Shown piece by piece: positions 1 through 12,500 of a DNA stretch of 64,000 bases; within the stretch, counting starts at the first letter, position 1; every line of letters starts with the position of its first letter. Below the pieces are notes generated by a model that was given only the letters and a program-made list of their open reading frames with translations, was not told where the DNA came from and ran no database searches. The DNA comes from Episyrphus balteatus (lineage: Eukaryota > Arthropoda > Insecta > Diptera > Syrphidae). A program made the translations under genes and the position numbers. The stretch lies in NCBI RefSeq assembly GCF_945859705.1, contig NC_079135.1, forward strand, positions 30,367,679-30,431,678, given 5' to 3'.

Positions 1-3000
1 ATCCAACATGGATGTAATGGCCTTCCCACTTCGGAGTTAAAATAAAAAAAAAAAAACAAAAGGAACATTTTTGACAGACAGCTGCTCAAAGTATATGTAC
101 AGTGGTGCCAAATGTTTGCATGGATTTCAAAAATCGTTTTTTTGCACAAAATCTATATAGATAAACAAAAAAACACACCTAATATTACATACATATTTTT
201 TTTTTACCTGCAGAATACCTTTTTTACGCTCACATTTTGTTTTGTTCCTCTTCTTTTATTATATTCCAAGGTTTTTTTGCCTCTTATTCCTTGCAGCAGC
301 AACAACGACCACAAAAATGTCAAAATTTATCTGTGAAAAAATGCGCTGAGCATTATTTCGCGAGCTAAATTGAGTGGAGACTTTTTGCAAAAGTAGTAGA
401 TGACAATTCGAATTTAGCGCGTGAACTGCGTACTACCTGGCTAAAAATCCTCGCTAAAATTTATCTTTGGAGGAAATTTGTATTAAAGATAAATTTTAGC
501 GTGATCTGCGTACTAGGCTTAAGGTTATACCGCTAGTAGAGCTAGAAAGATGTGTAATCTTTTTTTTTCAATTTTTGTATGGAAAAGTCAAACGACTAGC
601 AGTCCATATATAGTAGGTCAATGTTTACTCCCATACAAAATTCTTTCCAAAATTTAAGCTCTTCCAAATTTTAGAGAGAATTTTGTTTGGGAGCTAAAAT
701 AAGATTATACTGTAAACTAGGCTTTAGCATTACCAAAATGAATTTCAAATTGGTCTCCAAATCGTCAACGAAGAGTAAAAAACAAAAAATGTTCACGGAG
801 AATTCTCAATAAAATTAAAAACATCAATTTCCTTACAGTGCAATCACCTCCTTACATTTTCCGAACACCTTCCACCTTATTTCTCAGATCACTCACCAGG
901 TGTCTCACTCATCACATCAATCGATGACATATCTCAGGGCGTATGTGTAATGTGTATTATTTTTTTTCCATCAAAAGAAGACCAAGTCCGTCAAAAAAAA
1001 ACTTAAGTGTTTATTTTTATAGTTAATTTTATCAAGTTCCTTCGATTAATAAATACAAAATATCCGTAAGTATATTTAATTAATAATGGGTTTAATAAGT
1101 GAATGTTAAAAAACCTATGAAAAACAATCAATTTATTGAATTATTCAAGTTTAATTCCGTCATCTGCTTAAAAATAAAAATCTTCAACCCACACTCCGCC
1201 ATCTTTTACATACATTATCGTGAAATATAAAGAAAAAAATCCATGGAAAAACAATTTCATAGTTTTTTTGTGATCAGAAAACCTTTGTCTTTGAATAATT
1301 GCAAAGACAATTTAACAAATAAATCATTAATTATAAAATTAAGTGCATTTCAATGGGATTTTTTGTGCCACTTTGTTAAAAACTACTCCGTCTTTGGCCG
1401 ACCGAAGACGACGACAATGGCACAGATTCCAGTTGAACCGGAAATTTATTCCATATAAGGGCCAACATCGATATTTTCTCTCCCTAATCTCTTCCAATCG
1501 AGTTGTTGTTGGTTGGGAGTAAACAAGAATTCTTTTTCTATTTGATTGGAAAAACATTTGTCGATCGGTTTGCACTGTGCAATACTCGGAATGAGTCTTC
1601 TTTCTCTAATCAAAAAAACTAGTTTATCGCGAAAGAATTACGCGATATTAGAGCAATCGCAAGTTCCTCCTTGGGATTGCATTATTTGTAGGTATATCTT
1701 GGATAAGATAAAAAGTTCTTGTCTTGACAAATCAAAAAAATGTCATCGCTCATTTTGTGGCCTTGATTGAAATTGTAGACTTCTTGTTGTGGTTTTTTTT
1801 TGAAGTAGGCAAAAGAGCGAAAGTTAGGTCATTTGTATAATATTCATAATAAATCACAGAGACTAGCTATATAATATTCTTGCATTCAGGTCTCTGGGGT
1901 GTATTAACCGAATCTGAATTATTACCTCATCGTTTTATTTTTAGTGGGGAAACGCAAAAAAAACTTAAGATTACCGCAGAACGAAAAAGTATAAGCAAGT
2001 AGCGTTTGCTTTGCCAGCTGGGGTGTCACCTATTGGTTTTTGTTATTTTTTTTTATTTGTTGTTATTGAAAGTGGCTAAGTAAATATGAGGATCTAAAAT
2101 GATCGTTTTTTTTTTCAATGACTTTTTTTTTGCAATATACTTAAGACACTTATGAGTTATGAGAAAACGAATGTTTATTTTCAGTTGGAAAGATAAGATA
2201 ATGGATATCCCTAGTGGTTTTTCTTTGATTTCATGAATTTTATTTTTTGTAAGTTACCCAAAACAACGCAAGTTATGTATGTGTCATCGTTTTTATTCAA
2301 AGAAAGTAGGCTAGGTTGGGATTAAAAATTTAACACAAATACAGAAGTAACAAATGAAAATTTCTTGATTAAAATAATTAATCTATTCGATCTCTTTGCA
2401 AAATCACAAGACAATGACATATGGCAAAATAAGAAGAAGATTGGTTTTATAATAAAAATTCTATATACTACTGAAAACAGTAAAGTAGAAGAATAAGTAC
2501 TAGGTATATTTAATTGAACTTGTTAAATTATGTCAAGGTGTCTCACGATAAGTCAACTGATGAGTCCAAGTGAGCTGCACCGGGACGAAACGCCAAATTT
2601 TTTTTTATACTATGTTAAATCATATGGAAAAAGGTGAGATCAAGCTCTTCTGATTTTTAATACATTTTTTGAGATCGATCTCAATCAAATATATTAAACT
2701 GCTTGAACTCTTATTTTGCATTCAACACAATAAAAAGATTGACGCTTTTGTTAGAAATGTTCCTAGTGAAGTCATTAAATGCGTTCAATTGTGTGAAGCT
2801 TATAAAGAAAAATTATAAACAAATATTAAATAGTATCAGGTACAGTTTTGAGAAGATGCGTATCTTCATTTTTATCAGTTTGCCCCCTGATTTGTCTTTA
2901 ATTGTTATGTACTTCTATCTTTTTCCTAGCTTGTGTGAGTTTCCTTGAGTTGTTAATGGCTTTCTATAATATTATTTATGGACTCCTGATCAGTTCGTTG

Positions 3001-3077
3001 TTAGGGTTCTCAAGTTATACTGGACGTAACAAGAAGCGTATACCTAGTAGCAGCATGTATCTGACATTTGAACTTAA
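1..3077. other. Non-coding stretch upstream of talin
   Basis: No convincing gene is visible; the open frames here are short and show no family resemblance. The stretch is AT-rich with poly-A/T runs. It holds a short hairpin near 450-505, where a CTAAAATTTATCTTT-type arm is followed by its reverse complement. The nearby words GCGTAC and AGGCTTAAG recur near 56030-56060, which suggests a dispersed repeat. A hammerhead-like motif lies at 2537-2594 and is listed separately. Confidence 0.6.
2537..2594 (+). ncRNA. Hammerhead ribozyme-like motif
   Basis: The conserved hammerhead core appears in the right order and spacing. GGTGT (2537-2541) plus C (2542) supplies the UH cleavage site. CTGATGA follows at 2557-2563. 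GTCC (2564-2567) pairs with GGAC (2583-2586) as stem II, extended inside by GTG/CAC. GAAA (2587-2590) and CGCC (2591-2594) come last, and CGCC pairs with GGTG to form stem III. All invariant core bases (CUGAUGA, GAAA, UC) are present. The weak point is stem I: the 14 bases 2543-2556 form at most a very poor hairpin, so activity is uncertain. Such motifs are known from satellites, retrozymes and Penelope-like elements; no such element is recognisable around this one. Confidence 0.6.
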
Positions 3078-3561
3078 CCCATTTCCGGCTAGCGTTGCGT
3101 TTTCGCAACGTCATGTTTGAAGACTTCTGGAACATAACTAACTAAAAATTAAAATAAAGTAAAAAGTAATTTTGAGAGATTGTTGAATTATCTAATCGAC
3201 CTGTTTTTGGATAAATTTTTTCGTGCTTTTTTAGGACTTTCAAAATTCGAGCTCTAGTAAAATTTGAAGTAGGATTTTTGAACGCGTTTTGTCTTTTTAT
3301 TTTCAACAATTTTTCAATACCCAGTGTATTTACATTTAGTTAATTTTTTCATAAAAATATTCAAATAAAACTGATTTTTTTAAAAATATTTTTTATAATG
3401 CCCATTTTCGGCAAGCGTTGCGAAAAAACAACGTTAATTTTCCGGAAAACCAGAAGCTTTTAAAAAAATTTTTGTTCACATTTCTTCTAATTACACCGAC
3501 TGATAGTGTGTAAAATTTCAAGTTTTTAAGTCTACTGGAACTGGTAGCCGCCGGAAATGGG
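3078..3561. mobile_element. piggyBac-like MITE
   Basis: A 484-bp segment is bounded by inverted ends CCCATTTCCGGC and GCCGGAAATGGG. The left flank is TTAA and the right flank is TTTA, as expected for a TTAA target duplication with one change. A second inner block, GCAAGCGTTGCG, near 3410-3420 echoes the left end. There is no transposase frame. The ends starting CCC and the TTAA target point to the piggyBac superfamily, but the assignment rests only on the termini. Confidence 0.55.
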
Positions 3562-6240
3562 TTTACTTTTTTTTGCAGATTTTCTGTGCGAAAAGAGATA
3601 TTGCGAGTTACGCATTTTTTTAAAAATGAATTACTATAATAACAAGACGAACAAAGTTAAAAAGTCAAAGAGTATTCATCAAGCTTACCTGTTTTCTTTT
3701 AATTTTCCAACTTAAAATAATCAAAATTCCATAATAGTCGTAGGTTAAAATGAACTTCGAAAAATTTATCTTAAAATCTCTTCGTAGTTTCAATTTTTAT
3801 GAAATTTTTCAATACGAAGAGAATCTGTAGAAGTTATTTTTTCGGCGTATTGAGTCCGTGAATGATCTCTACGGGGCTTCAATTGCATCAAATTACAATT
3901 CACAAGTAGAAATCTATTTACGAAGGTTTTCACCTTCCTTGGGAAAATTCATGTAACTTTACAAGTGCTGCGTTCTTATAGCCAAATTTGTATTTTAAAT
4001 AACCCCAATTCCAATTTAAAAAAAAAGCAACGAAAATGATGGTACATATTTGTATTTTTCTATCTTACGGAATAAACCGTCAAACGAAGCAATATTTATG
4101 TTTTGTGTTGTAATTCAAGAAATAGTCATAGAGCTTCGTAGTGTTTTTCTGTAATCACGAACTGAAGATGAATCATATTTTGTTGCCAATAATACAACAC
4201 CTTAAATGGCAAAGTACTTCGGACAATTTGGCTGTTTACTTGATGTCATATTTGTTAATGATGCTATTTACTGTATCGTAGACAACAGTTTTACACTTTG
4301 TATTCTTGATGTATTCCACACTAAATTTTTTTCTCTGTCTGAATATAATTTTGTAATTGAAGCTTGATGTTAGTTTAAATTACTGAGCATATAGCCTTTA
4401 GCTGAAACAAAAGTTAACTCCATTTCTACTTGTAGTATAAGGTACAGCCAGTTTTATCAAATAATTAAATAGCTTTAATCTAGTACTACCAAGAGCATAT
4501 CCATACCGCAAGAATATATTAAGCGAAACTTTAAACATTTTAAAAGAATCGAAAAAAAACTTATCCAGTTATTTATTTGTATATTTAGTAAATGAAACTA
4601 ACTTATTTTGAAAGCAATTTTTAACATTAAAAAGCGGTAAAACGGAGAGTTTGGACAAATAAAAAGTTACTAAAAAAAAAATGATGCTTGTTATATTTTT
4701 ATTTCGCCAAATTTCAGGATGCAATATTATTTTTTTGAGATAATTTGGAGGTTTGTACAATTCTATTCCCTAAAACGAAAAAAGTCAAACCAAAACGTGA
4801 CGGTAAGCCCAAACCTTAAGTTTCCATCAAAAAGATATTTTAAGAAAACTAGTCAGTTAATTACATTTTTGCGGGAAGGTAACGATAAAAACCAACACAT
4901 TTAGATTTTTAAAGTGTGATTTTCTCAGTCTAAAGTTGATTTTTTTCACGAACCACTTTTACGAATTTGGTAAAAAAAATCATGTATTTTTACAAGAAGT
5001 TTTATCAGCTGCTTGCTGGTGTAGATTTCTATTTTCCCAGGCTACCCACTTCATATAATAAAACATCCCTTTGTTTCCAGGTGCTTTCATAATTAAATAA
5101 AGCCTAAGGCAAAGATAAGCTTTACCTTATGTGTATATAAAAATTTTCACTACAGAAGAATTGCGGTATCATCTTCAAAGTATTTAACAGAACTTCATTG
5201 TTTCCACACAAATATTTATAATAAAAAAAGATCATTGAACCCATATCTACCTTAACGGTTTACATTTTCAGTTCGAAGACCCATTTCAAACTGATAACAT
5301 CTTCGATTACATATTTTTTTATCTTCACTTATACTGACAATGAGAACAAAACTATTTGTTCGACTTGAAAATTAATTTTCTTCTCGTCTCCAATTTAATT
5401 GAATCGAGTGCATTCCTCAGATATTTAAGTTGGAAGAAGCAATTGCAACTCCAATTCAATGTTGAAGTAGTTGTGTCTCGTTATTGAATTCTCAGACCAT
5501 TTTCATTCACTTAATTTAAAATTTAAATAAAAACATTCATACTCTCTCGCATTGTGTGTATAAGATATGCTTATCATGACTATTCTGCCATAAAGTTGCC
5601 GCTGTTGCTCGTTTTGCAAATTAAACAAAAAAAAAAGTACATACTCCAAACAATGACAAGAGCTCAGAGTGAAATACAAAAAATTGCTCTCGGACTGTCC
5701 ACTCGCTAATCATTTTTTATTCTCGATAAAACAACTTTTCATATGTGACTCTGAGACTCTGAGTGATGTGATGATGAAAGTTTCTTATAACAAAATAAAA
5801 TACAATCAAAAAATCCAAACCATAGCAATATTATAGTTTTTTTTTGTTTTGTTTTTGTTTTTTCATTCGTTTCTGCTTTGGTTTTATTTTTTTATATTTT
5901 TTTAATTTTTTTTACTTCGTTTCTTTAATAAGCAAAGCAAGAACCTACTCACTAGTCATACTACTGCCGCCACCACACATATAATTCGCTTGGGGTTTTT
6001 CAAAAACTGAGAGAATTATGTTCATTTAGTCGGAGACTGACTTCCCCTCGTTGTGTGTGCGTGTAAAATTTGTTTTAATAACACAAAATTAAATTCATTT
6101 ATTTGATTCCACATACGGTGGAAGAATACCCAAGTCAATTGCGGTTACATCTGAAGAGGATCCAGCTTCTAAAAAAAGATTTTCTGCTCTTTAGTGTTTA
6201 CAAAAAAAAAAAGCCAATCCATTATAGTTGTCTCTCGATG
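3562..6240. other. Non-coding stretch before talin exon 1
   Basis: No gene is seen. Frames are short and AT-driven. The last kilobase, about 5500-6240, contains CT- and GT-rich blocks and may hold the distal talin promoter. I see no unambiguous TATA box or initiator that would fix a start site. Confidence 0.5.
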
Positions 6241-6596
6241 GTAAACAATTGAAAAACAGTGAAACAGTGTGATTATACCAGAATACAAGCAGATTCAGAT
6301 TATTCTTATTCCCCATGAACAACAACGACCAACGAATTCTTGTGAAAACGCAGGCGTGAAAATTGAAATAAAAAAAAATTAAATAAAAATCAAAAAAAGA
6401 AGAAGAAGATTACACTCCAAGTCCAGCAAAGAGGAGGGTGCGCTTTTTCAAATTCAATTTTTTTTGTTGAAAATAATTTATTGATTTTATATTTGGTCCC
6501 AAAAAGAAGTGGCAAATTTTTTATTTATCAAGTGGAATTTGTGTTTTTTTCAACAATTTTTTGCTGAATATCGTAAACTCATTGAAGAAAAAGCTG
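6241..6596 (+). other. rhea: Candidate first non-coding exon of talin
   Basis: This is a purine-rich, CA/GA-rich stretch with the look of a fly 5' UTR. It ends in a strong splice donor, AAGCTG followed by GTATGT, at 6597. It lies on the same strand upstream of another non-coding exon at 17521. The 5' boundary is a guess. The link to talin is inferred from order and strand, not from any coding content. Confidence 0.4.
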
Positions 6597-9500
6597 GTAT
6601 GTGCATTTATTTTTTCTTTGTATCTAAAACTTATTTGCATAAAAATGTAAAGGCATCTCTATGAGTATGTTGGTTGATGATGTAAATTGACGGATCAATA
6701 AAATTGCTCTGATTTCAATTGATTTATAAAATTTATTTTTCATATCGAACTTTTATTTGGTATAATTTATATAGATTTTGTATTAAAAAAAATCCAAGTG
6801 GGTTGGTCATTTTTCCAATCGAAAACTAATTTCAGTGTAAATTCATATGAATTAGAGTATTATGTGGATGGGAGGTTTACTTAAAGTGAATTGTAGTTTT
6901 TCTCGTTTAAAAAACTGTTGTCCAAATACACATACTCTCCATAGTAATAATAATGTATTGAGTGGGATGTGCATCCGTTGTTTAACTGGTATTTATTTTG
7001 GGTGCAAAATATATTGATATATATTAAAATCAACGACCTGTTTATTAATTTGTTTCTAAAGAATTCAAAATTGTCTCTGTCGTCAGAGAGCAAGAAAACT
7101 CACCATGTGTGATTGAAATTTATGATGATTAAGTAAAATTCCAAAGAAAATTATTATGGTTAAAAAATTAGTCATAGCCGCACATTACAACAAAACTCTC
7201 TCATACACATGGCTGCATTTGTTTTGTAAATGAGAACCGGGGCCCAGACTAGTATAGTGTCATTGTTTACAAAATTTGAATATACATACGTCAGATTGTA
7301 ACATTGCATGAGGGAAAAGAATGTTTATTCCAAAAAGAAGTATACAAAGCCTTATTAGCGAAAAGGAATGTATAGTCTTCAGATTAAAATTTGTGTTTAT
7401 ATTAATATTTGTTATTGTTAGGATAGCGATGTGTGGTGCAACGACAAGAAGGTCAACGTATTGATTCTCTGACATCACTAACAAGTTCATGTATACTTTA
7501 TGAATGCTTGGTTAATGTTAATAACATAAAAGCAGGAGGCACAACTAACAAGATGTTGACAAGTGCAGTCAATACATTTTTTTTTTTCAACATCTTGAGT
7601 TTTGATTGGGATTTTATGAAAAAATATTTACAAAAACAAATTTATAAAAAGTAATAAAGCAGCGATTTTATTGATAGAAGCTGTTGCAAACAAAAATAAG
7701 TTTAAAAATATCCCAAAACCTTTGGTTCATTTAATTTATTCTTGGTTTCGAACCAATAGACAAAAATGGAATTCCGAGTTAGAGCGCTACTGTGTGATCC
7801 TCAATTGACTCCTCGTGACAGGAAAGCGACGGAGAAGTTTTCCACAATTATAAAAGAACATATTATGTTCTCCTATTTGCCAGTGTAGTCGTGCAGGTTT
7901 TAATGGTTATTCGTATGTCTTGGCACATTAGGTTATTCGTTTGGCTTTTATTGTAAATGGACTATCTATCTTGGTATTTCTAGTTAGATGACTCCACCTA
8001 TTACGATTTAAATCTTCTTCTAAGAAGAGGCAAATATTTTGACCTTCAAAACTCCTTGAGGAATGTGTACTCTTTTTTAAATGAGTCATGAAGTGGTGAT
8101 CCTTGTGTGCAAAATTTATTAAAGGGTCTATTGTGTCCCATTTTGTGTTGAGTAAAATTAAGCAACGCAGATTTATGTATATATTTTTTATTTATTATAT
8201 TAGTGCATCCAAGTTGTGTAGAACCCGCTTTAGTCTTTAGTGTTTTGCGTTCCTAAATTTGCATGTGGCATAATTTCCTCTCCGAAAAATGCTTGGATGT
8301 CCTCTTAGATTGCCACAAGTTCATGTGGGACAATGCTTTTGAAGAAGCTTCTTGAGTTGATTTAGATAAGGTTGTCTATTCCCTTTGCTACCTCCTGGCC
8401 GTATCTTCAGTTTTATTTCCACGAATTCAGGAGTCATTGCTTCTGCTCTTGGTAAAGAATCCAGCTTCTGAATCCTAACAGATTTTGCGAATTGGAATGG
8501 TTTTTTTCACACACTTGAGGGTTACTTTTTTCTTGAATATCGGATTAAAAAGGGATAATAAAACCTAATCTGATGAAAAGTTTTGACAATTTTGAAACTT
8601 ATGTGTATGATTTTTCTAAATCAATTTAACGTTCTGGTATTTTGCTAGGATCGGCTGGCCAGTAAATTTGTGATCTGGAGTAACGAAATTCGGAACTGTA
8701 TTTGCTGACTAAAAGGGAAAGTCTTATCTATCTATGTTGTAACAAGCATTAATAACCCTAAAATCTCCACGAATTTATTTTAACCTGATTTAAAAGTTCT
8801 GTATGATCAATTTCTGTCGGTGAACGACTTGTTGAACAAACATGTTTGTGTGTTATGGAGAACAACTATTTAAATAAACATGTTATGATACGAGGCGTGT
8901 TCGATAAGTCTTGGAAGCGTCAAACCGACTAAAAGCAAAAATAAAAATATAAAAATACATCTTATTATTATTGCTTTTACTACGTTGTACGCCTGAGAAG
9001 GAGCATGGTATTCAGTTTTAGTACTTTCCGGTAGTAGTTTATCATTCCCCAGTAGTTCACTATTTCGATTGTTCTTTCTTTTTAGTGGTATTTTCACATG
9101 TTAATAACCGCCGAAAACAATCATTTGAATTCCAAAATTGGTCGTACTGGGGCCTGTTTCAGAGCTTACTACATAAACTATATCAGCTACTTCAACTACA
9201 CCAGCAGCGACATCAAAAGATGGGGCCGATTGAACTTCCGAAAATACTTGTTATGGTCTAAAAAGTGGAAATGGTCAAAAAAGTTATTCGAGTTGTCCAT
9301 CAGGCCACGCCAATTAATGTTTAAAGCTGATGTAGCTGATGTAGTAAGCTTTGAAATAAGCCCTGGGTGAATTTTGAACTCATTGTTACACATCATTACC
9401 TGTGAGTCATAATATTCAATTTTTTTACTTCACTAGACAACAACAAAAAAATTCATAGTTTTAATCTAAAAATAACTTACTATTTATTATGAGTAATAGA

Positions 9501-12500
9501 AAAAAATACAAGATTGTAATCTTATTTGCGGTGGGCCTATTTAGTTGTTAAGTATCAATTACGCTCCCTTTTTTAATCATAAAAATACTGAATCGCTCTC
9601 ATGCTTTGTTAAAGAGAAATACATTGAATTTGTACTGATCCCGTCATCTTTATGCTGATTGTTGTCGATTTTTTTATATTCACTCTTTATTATTAACTCG
9701 CTCAGTTACGTCAGAAAGAAGTCACAATACTCGTATCTGAGACGTGAATGGAGAGCTTCTTTGAATTTAAATTCAATTTTTATCTTTTTCCTGTTATATT
9801 ATTTATTTATCATAAAAAAAAAACAATCTTGACTATTATGAGACTGACTAGTGTTAGAATCTGTCGGACAAGATTTAAGTGTGTTTTTATGTTGTTTTTT
9901 AGTTTTTGATTTAAAATTTTAAATCAGCAGTCAGTCAAAAATGATATGTTTTTGTTTTTTCTTGTATTTTGTTTCTGTTATTTTATTTGTGGCTGTTGCG
10001 TGAGGTAGCTAAATTTTGTTTTTATTAATGGTGGAAGAAAAAATATGAAAAACATCACAAACCATTTCCATCTAACCACACACCGATAAAAATAGATATC
10101 CAAGGTAAACAAAAAAGGTACATAGATCAAGCAAAGACTAACCGACATGCCTCTGCCTCCACCACCACCGCAGCCACAGGCTGATTGAATCTGAATGAGT
10201 GAGTGATTCATTTAGCTGACGCGTCGATTGAATTAGTATATTATAGAAAATTTGGCAGCGAAAGTTATGCATAATGAAATTTATTTACTTATATATAATT
10301 TATAGTTTATGTGTTGTTACCATAAGTAGATACTCCATACAATTACCTATGCAATTTATTATTATTTTGTATTTTTTATATCTCTTTGATCTTATACAGT
10401 GTTGTTGGCGACCGCCGACAACGACGACTTTGAAGTATAATTTCCGTGGAGCCATTTCGAATTTATATTCATTAGATTTGGTCGCAGTTAGTGTTCAGGT
10501 TGAGGATGTTCTTTTAGTTTTTTTTTTTTATTTTTTGTTTGTTTTATTTTTACAGCTGGTTGATTTACTTTGAGAAAAACTTGATAGAAAATTGTGTATT
10601 GAAAGTGCAAGGTGATATTCACGTGTTGTGGCTCTATGCCAAGGTTTTGATAGAAGACAAAAAAATAACAAAATCACTTGTTAGTCATAGTCTTAGGGAT
10701 TTTTTTTTTGTTTTATAGGTAAGAGTATTTTAAGTAATTGCGAAATGCAAAAGTGATGACAAAGGAGTGCATTTGTTTAATTTTCTTTGCCTTTTTACAT
10801 GAGATAAATCATTCATCAAGGTATAAGTTTGTACAAAAAAAACTTTGTTCGAAAAAAAACAAACAAATAAATCTGAGATAATATTCAATTAACTTTTGAG
10901 GTGTTTACGCCAAATTTCTTTCGAAGTAATGAAATCTTGGATGCAATTTGTATGTGTTTTTTGATCCATAGAAAACAAATCTGTTTCTATCATTTCTTAA
11001 TTGAATAAATGCTGATTTTACATTTTAACAAACTTGATTTTTTTTTAAACTCTAATTTCCATTATTATTGAGTACCCCCGAGTTCCAAAATCTTCTAACA
11101 CTAGAGATGGAAGCTAAAGTGAAGGTTTTCAAAAATGGCCATAAAACCGTTTTTATGAATATTTCCACAAACTCAAAAATAAGAATACAATTACTAATAA
11201 ATGAGTCGATTTGGTAAATTGTTAAGTTGTTTCACATAATTAGTTTGTCAACTTCCATTCTATTCTTCGAATGTAGATACCTAATAAGATGGACTTTTTT
11301 TTTTAAACCGCAAAAGATATTAAAATCTATTAGATAAGAAAAATATTGATCTTTTGACATAGACGATACTAAGAAGTTGTTTTTCAAAATAAGCCTATAA
11401 TAAAAAATATTTTTATAATTACATTTCATAATGGTTCGTCTTACTTGCCTACAAACATAAAGCCAGAAAAAAAGCGAAATAAATGTATGAAATTTTAGAA
11501 CAGCAAGACAGATTTTGTGTGGATCCCATTATATCAGATTTAATGACGTCACGTCAATATAATGTCCAGGAGTGCAAATTGTTTGTATTTTTTTTTTAGT
11601 TTGAATCTGCAAATACAAACGAATGAAAGATATAGAACTGTAAGTAGTAATGCAATATTTTTTTCAAGAACACAAAATAGTTTTTTTGGTTTTATAAAGA
11701 GGTTATGAATTAAAAGTAAAATAAACAAATTATTTGTTAGTTTCAAATAATTCTTTGATTCGTTGTCTTTTCGATGCCAAAGCTTTTTTCCAATTCAATT
11801 GTATCTGAAATTTACGTTGCACCTTTTAATTTTCTGTTAAACATTGCTCTAAAACTTACAGAAAGAATAGATACATAGGTTTAAGTGTAGAAGCAATTCA
11901 ATCAATATGTCATAAAGATAACTTGATTTCCCTTTGTTCAATTCATATTTTTAACTTTAAGAAAAATGTATATTTATTTTAAGTACTGAATAAAATTTGC
12001 TGCGAAGATGCGTGGTTCAGGCAGGAACGGGACGATTTGTATGTTTTTAGAATACGAAAATGAGTGCTTCTATATTTTGTACATAAATATTGACGCAAAA
12101 TTATAGACGATTTTATGCGAAACAAACAAACTGATTTAGTATCACGCTTGGCTTAACGTATGCTTTTTTGAATTATAGTTATGGTATTTTTGTATTTTTA
12201 TGATTTTTTAGTATTTTAATGAGTTAACATTTTATGCTCTTGACAAGAAAAAAAAAAAATTCTCTGCAAACCAAAAAGTAAAAAACTTTTGTTTATCCTT
12301 AACAATCATTTGTTGTTGTTTCACGTGCTTAATTTTACTAAGTACTGAATTACCAATAAAACACGGCCTACATTTGATCTTAAAAGATTTCTCGTACTTT
12401 AAAACCAGAAACCCTTATTTTTCTTTTTAGTATCATACTCAGAAATCTGTGCCCGGATTATACTTTTCTCTATAATATAAATGTATACTACACTGTCTAC

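Noticed and set aside
8888..8910. Mariner element
   Set aside because: Only one terminus-like stretch is seen; no inverted partner or transposase, so at most a solo relic.
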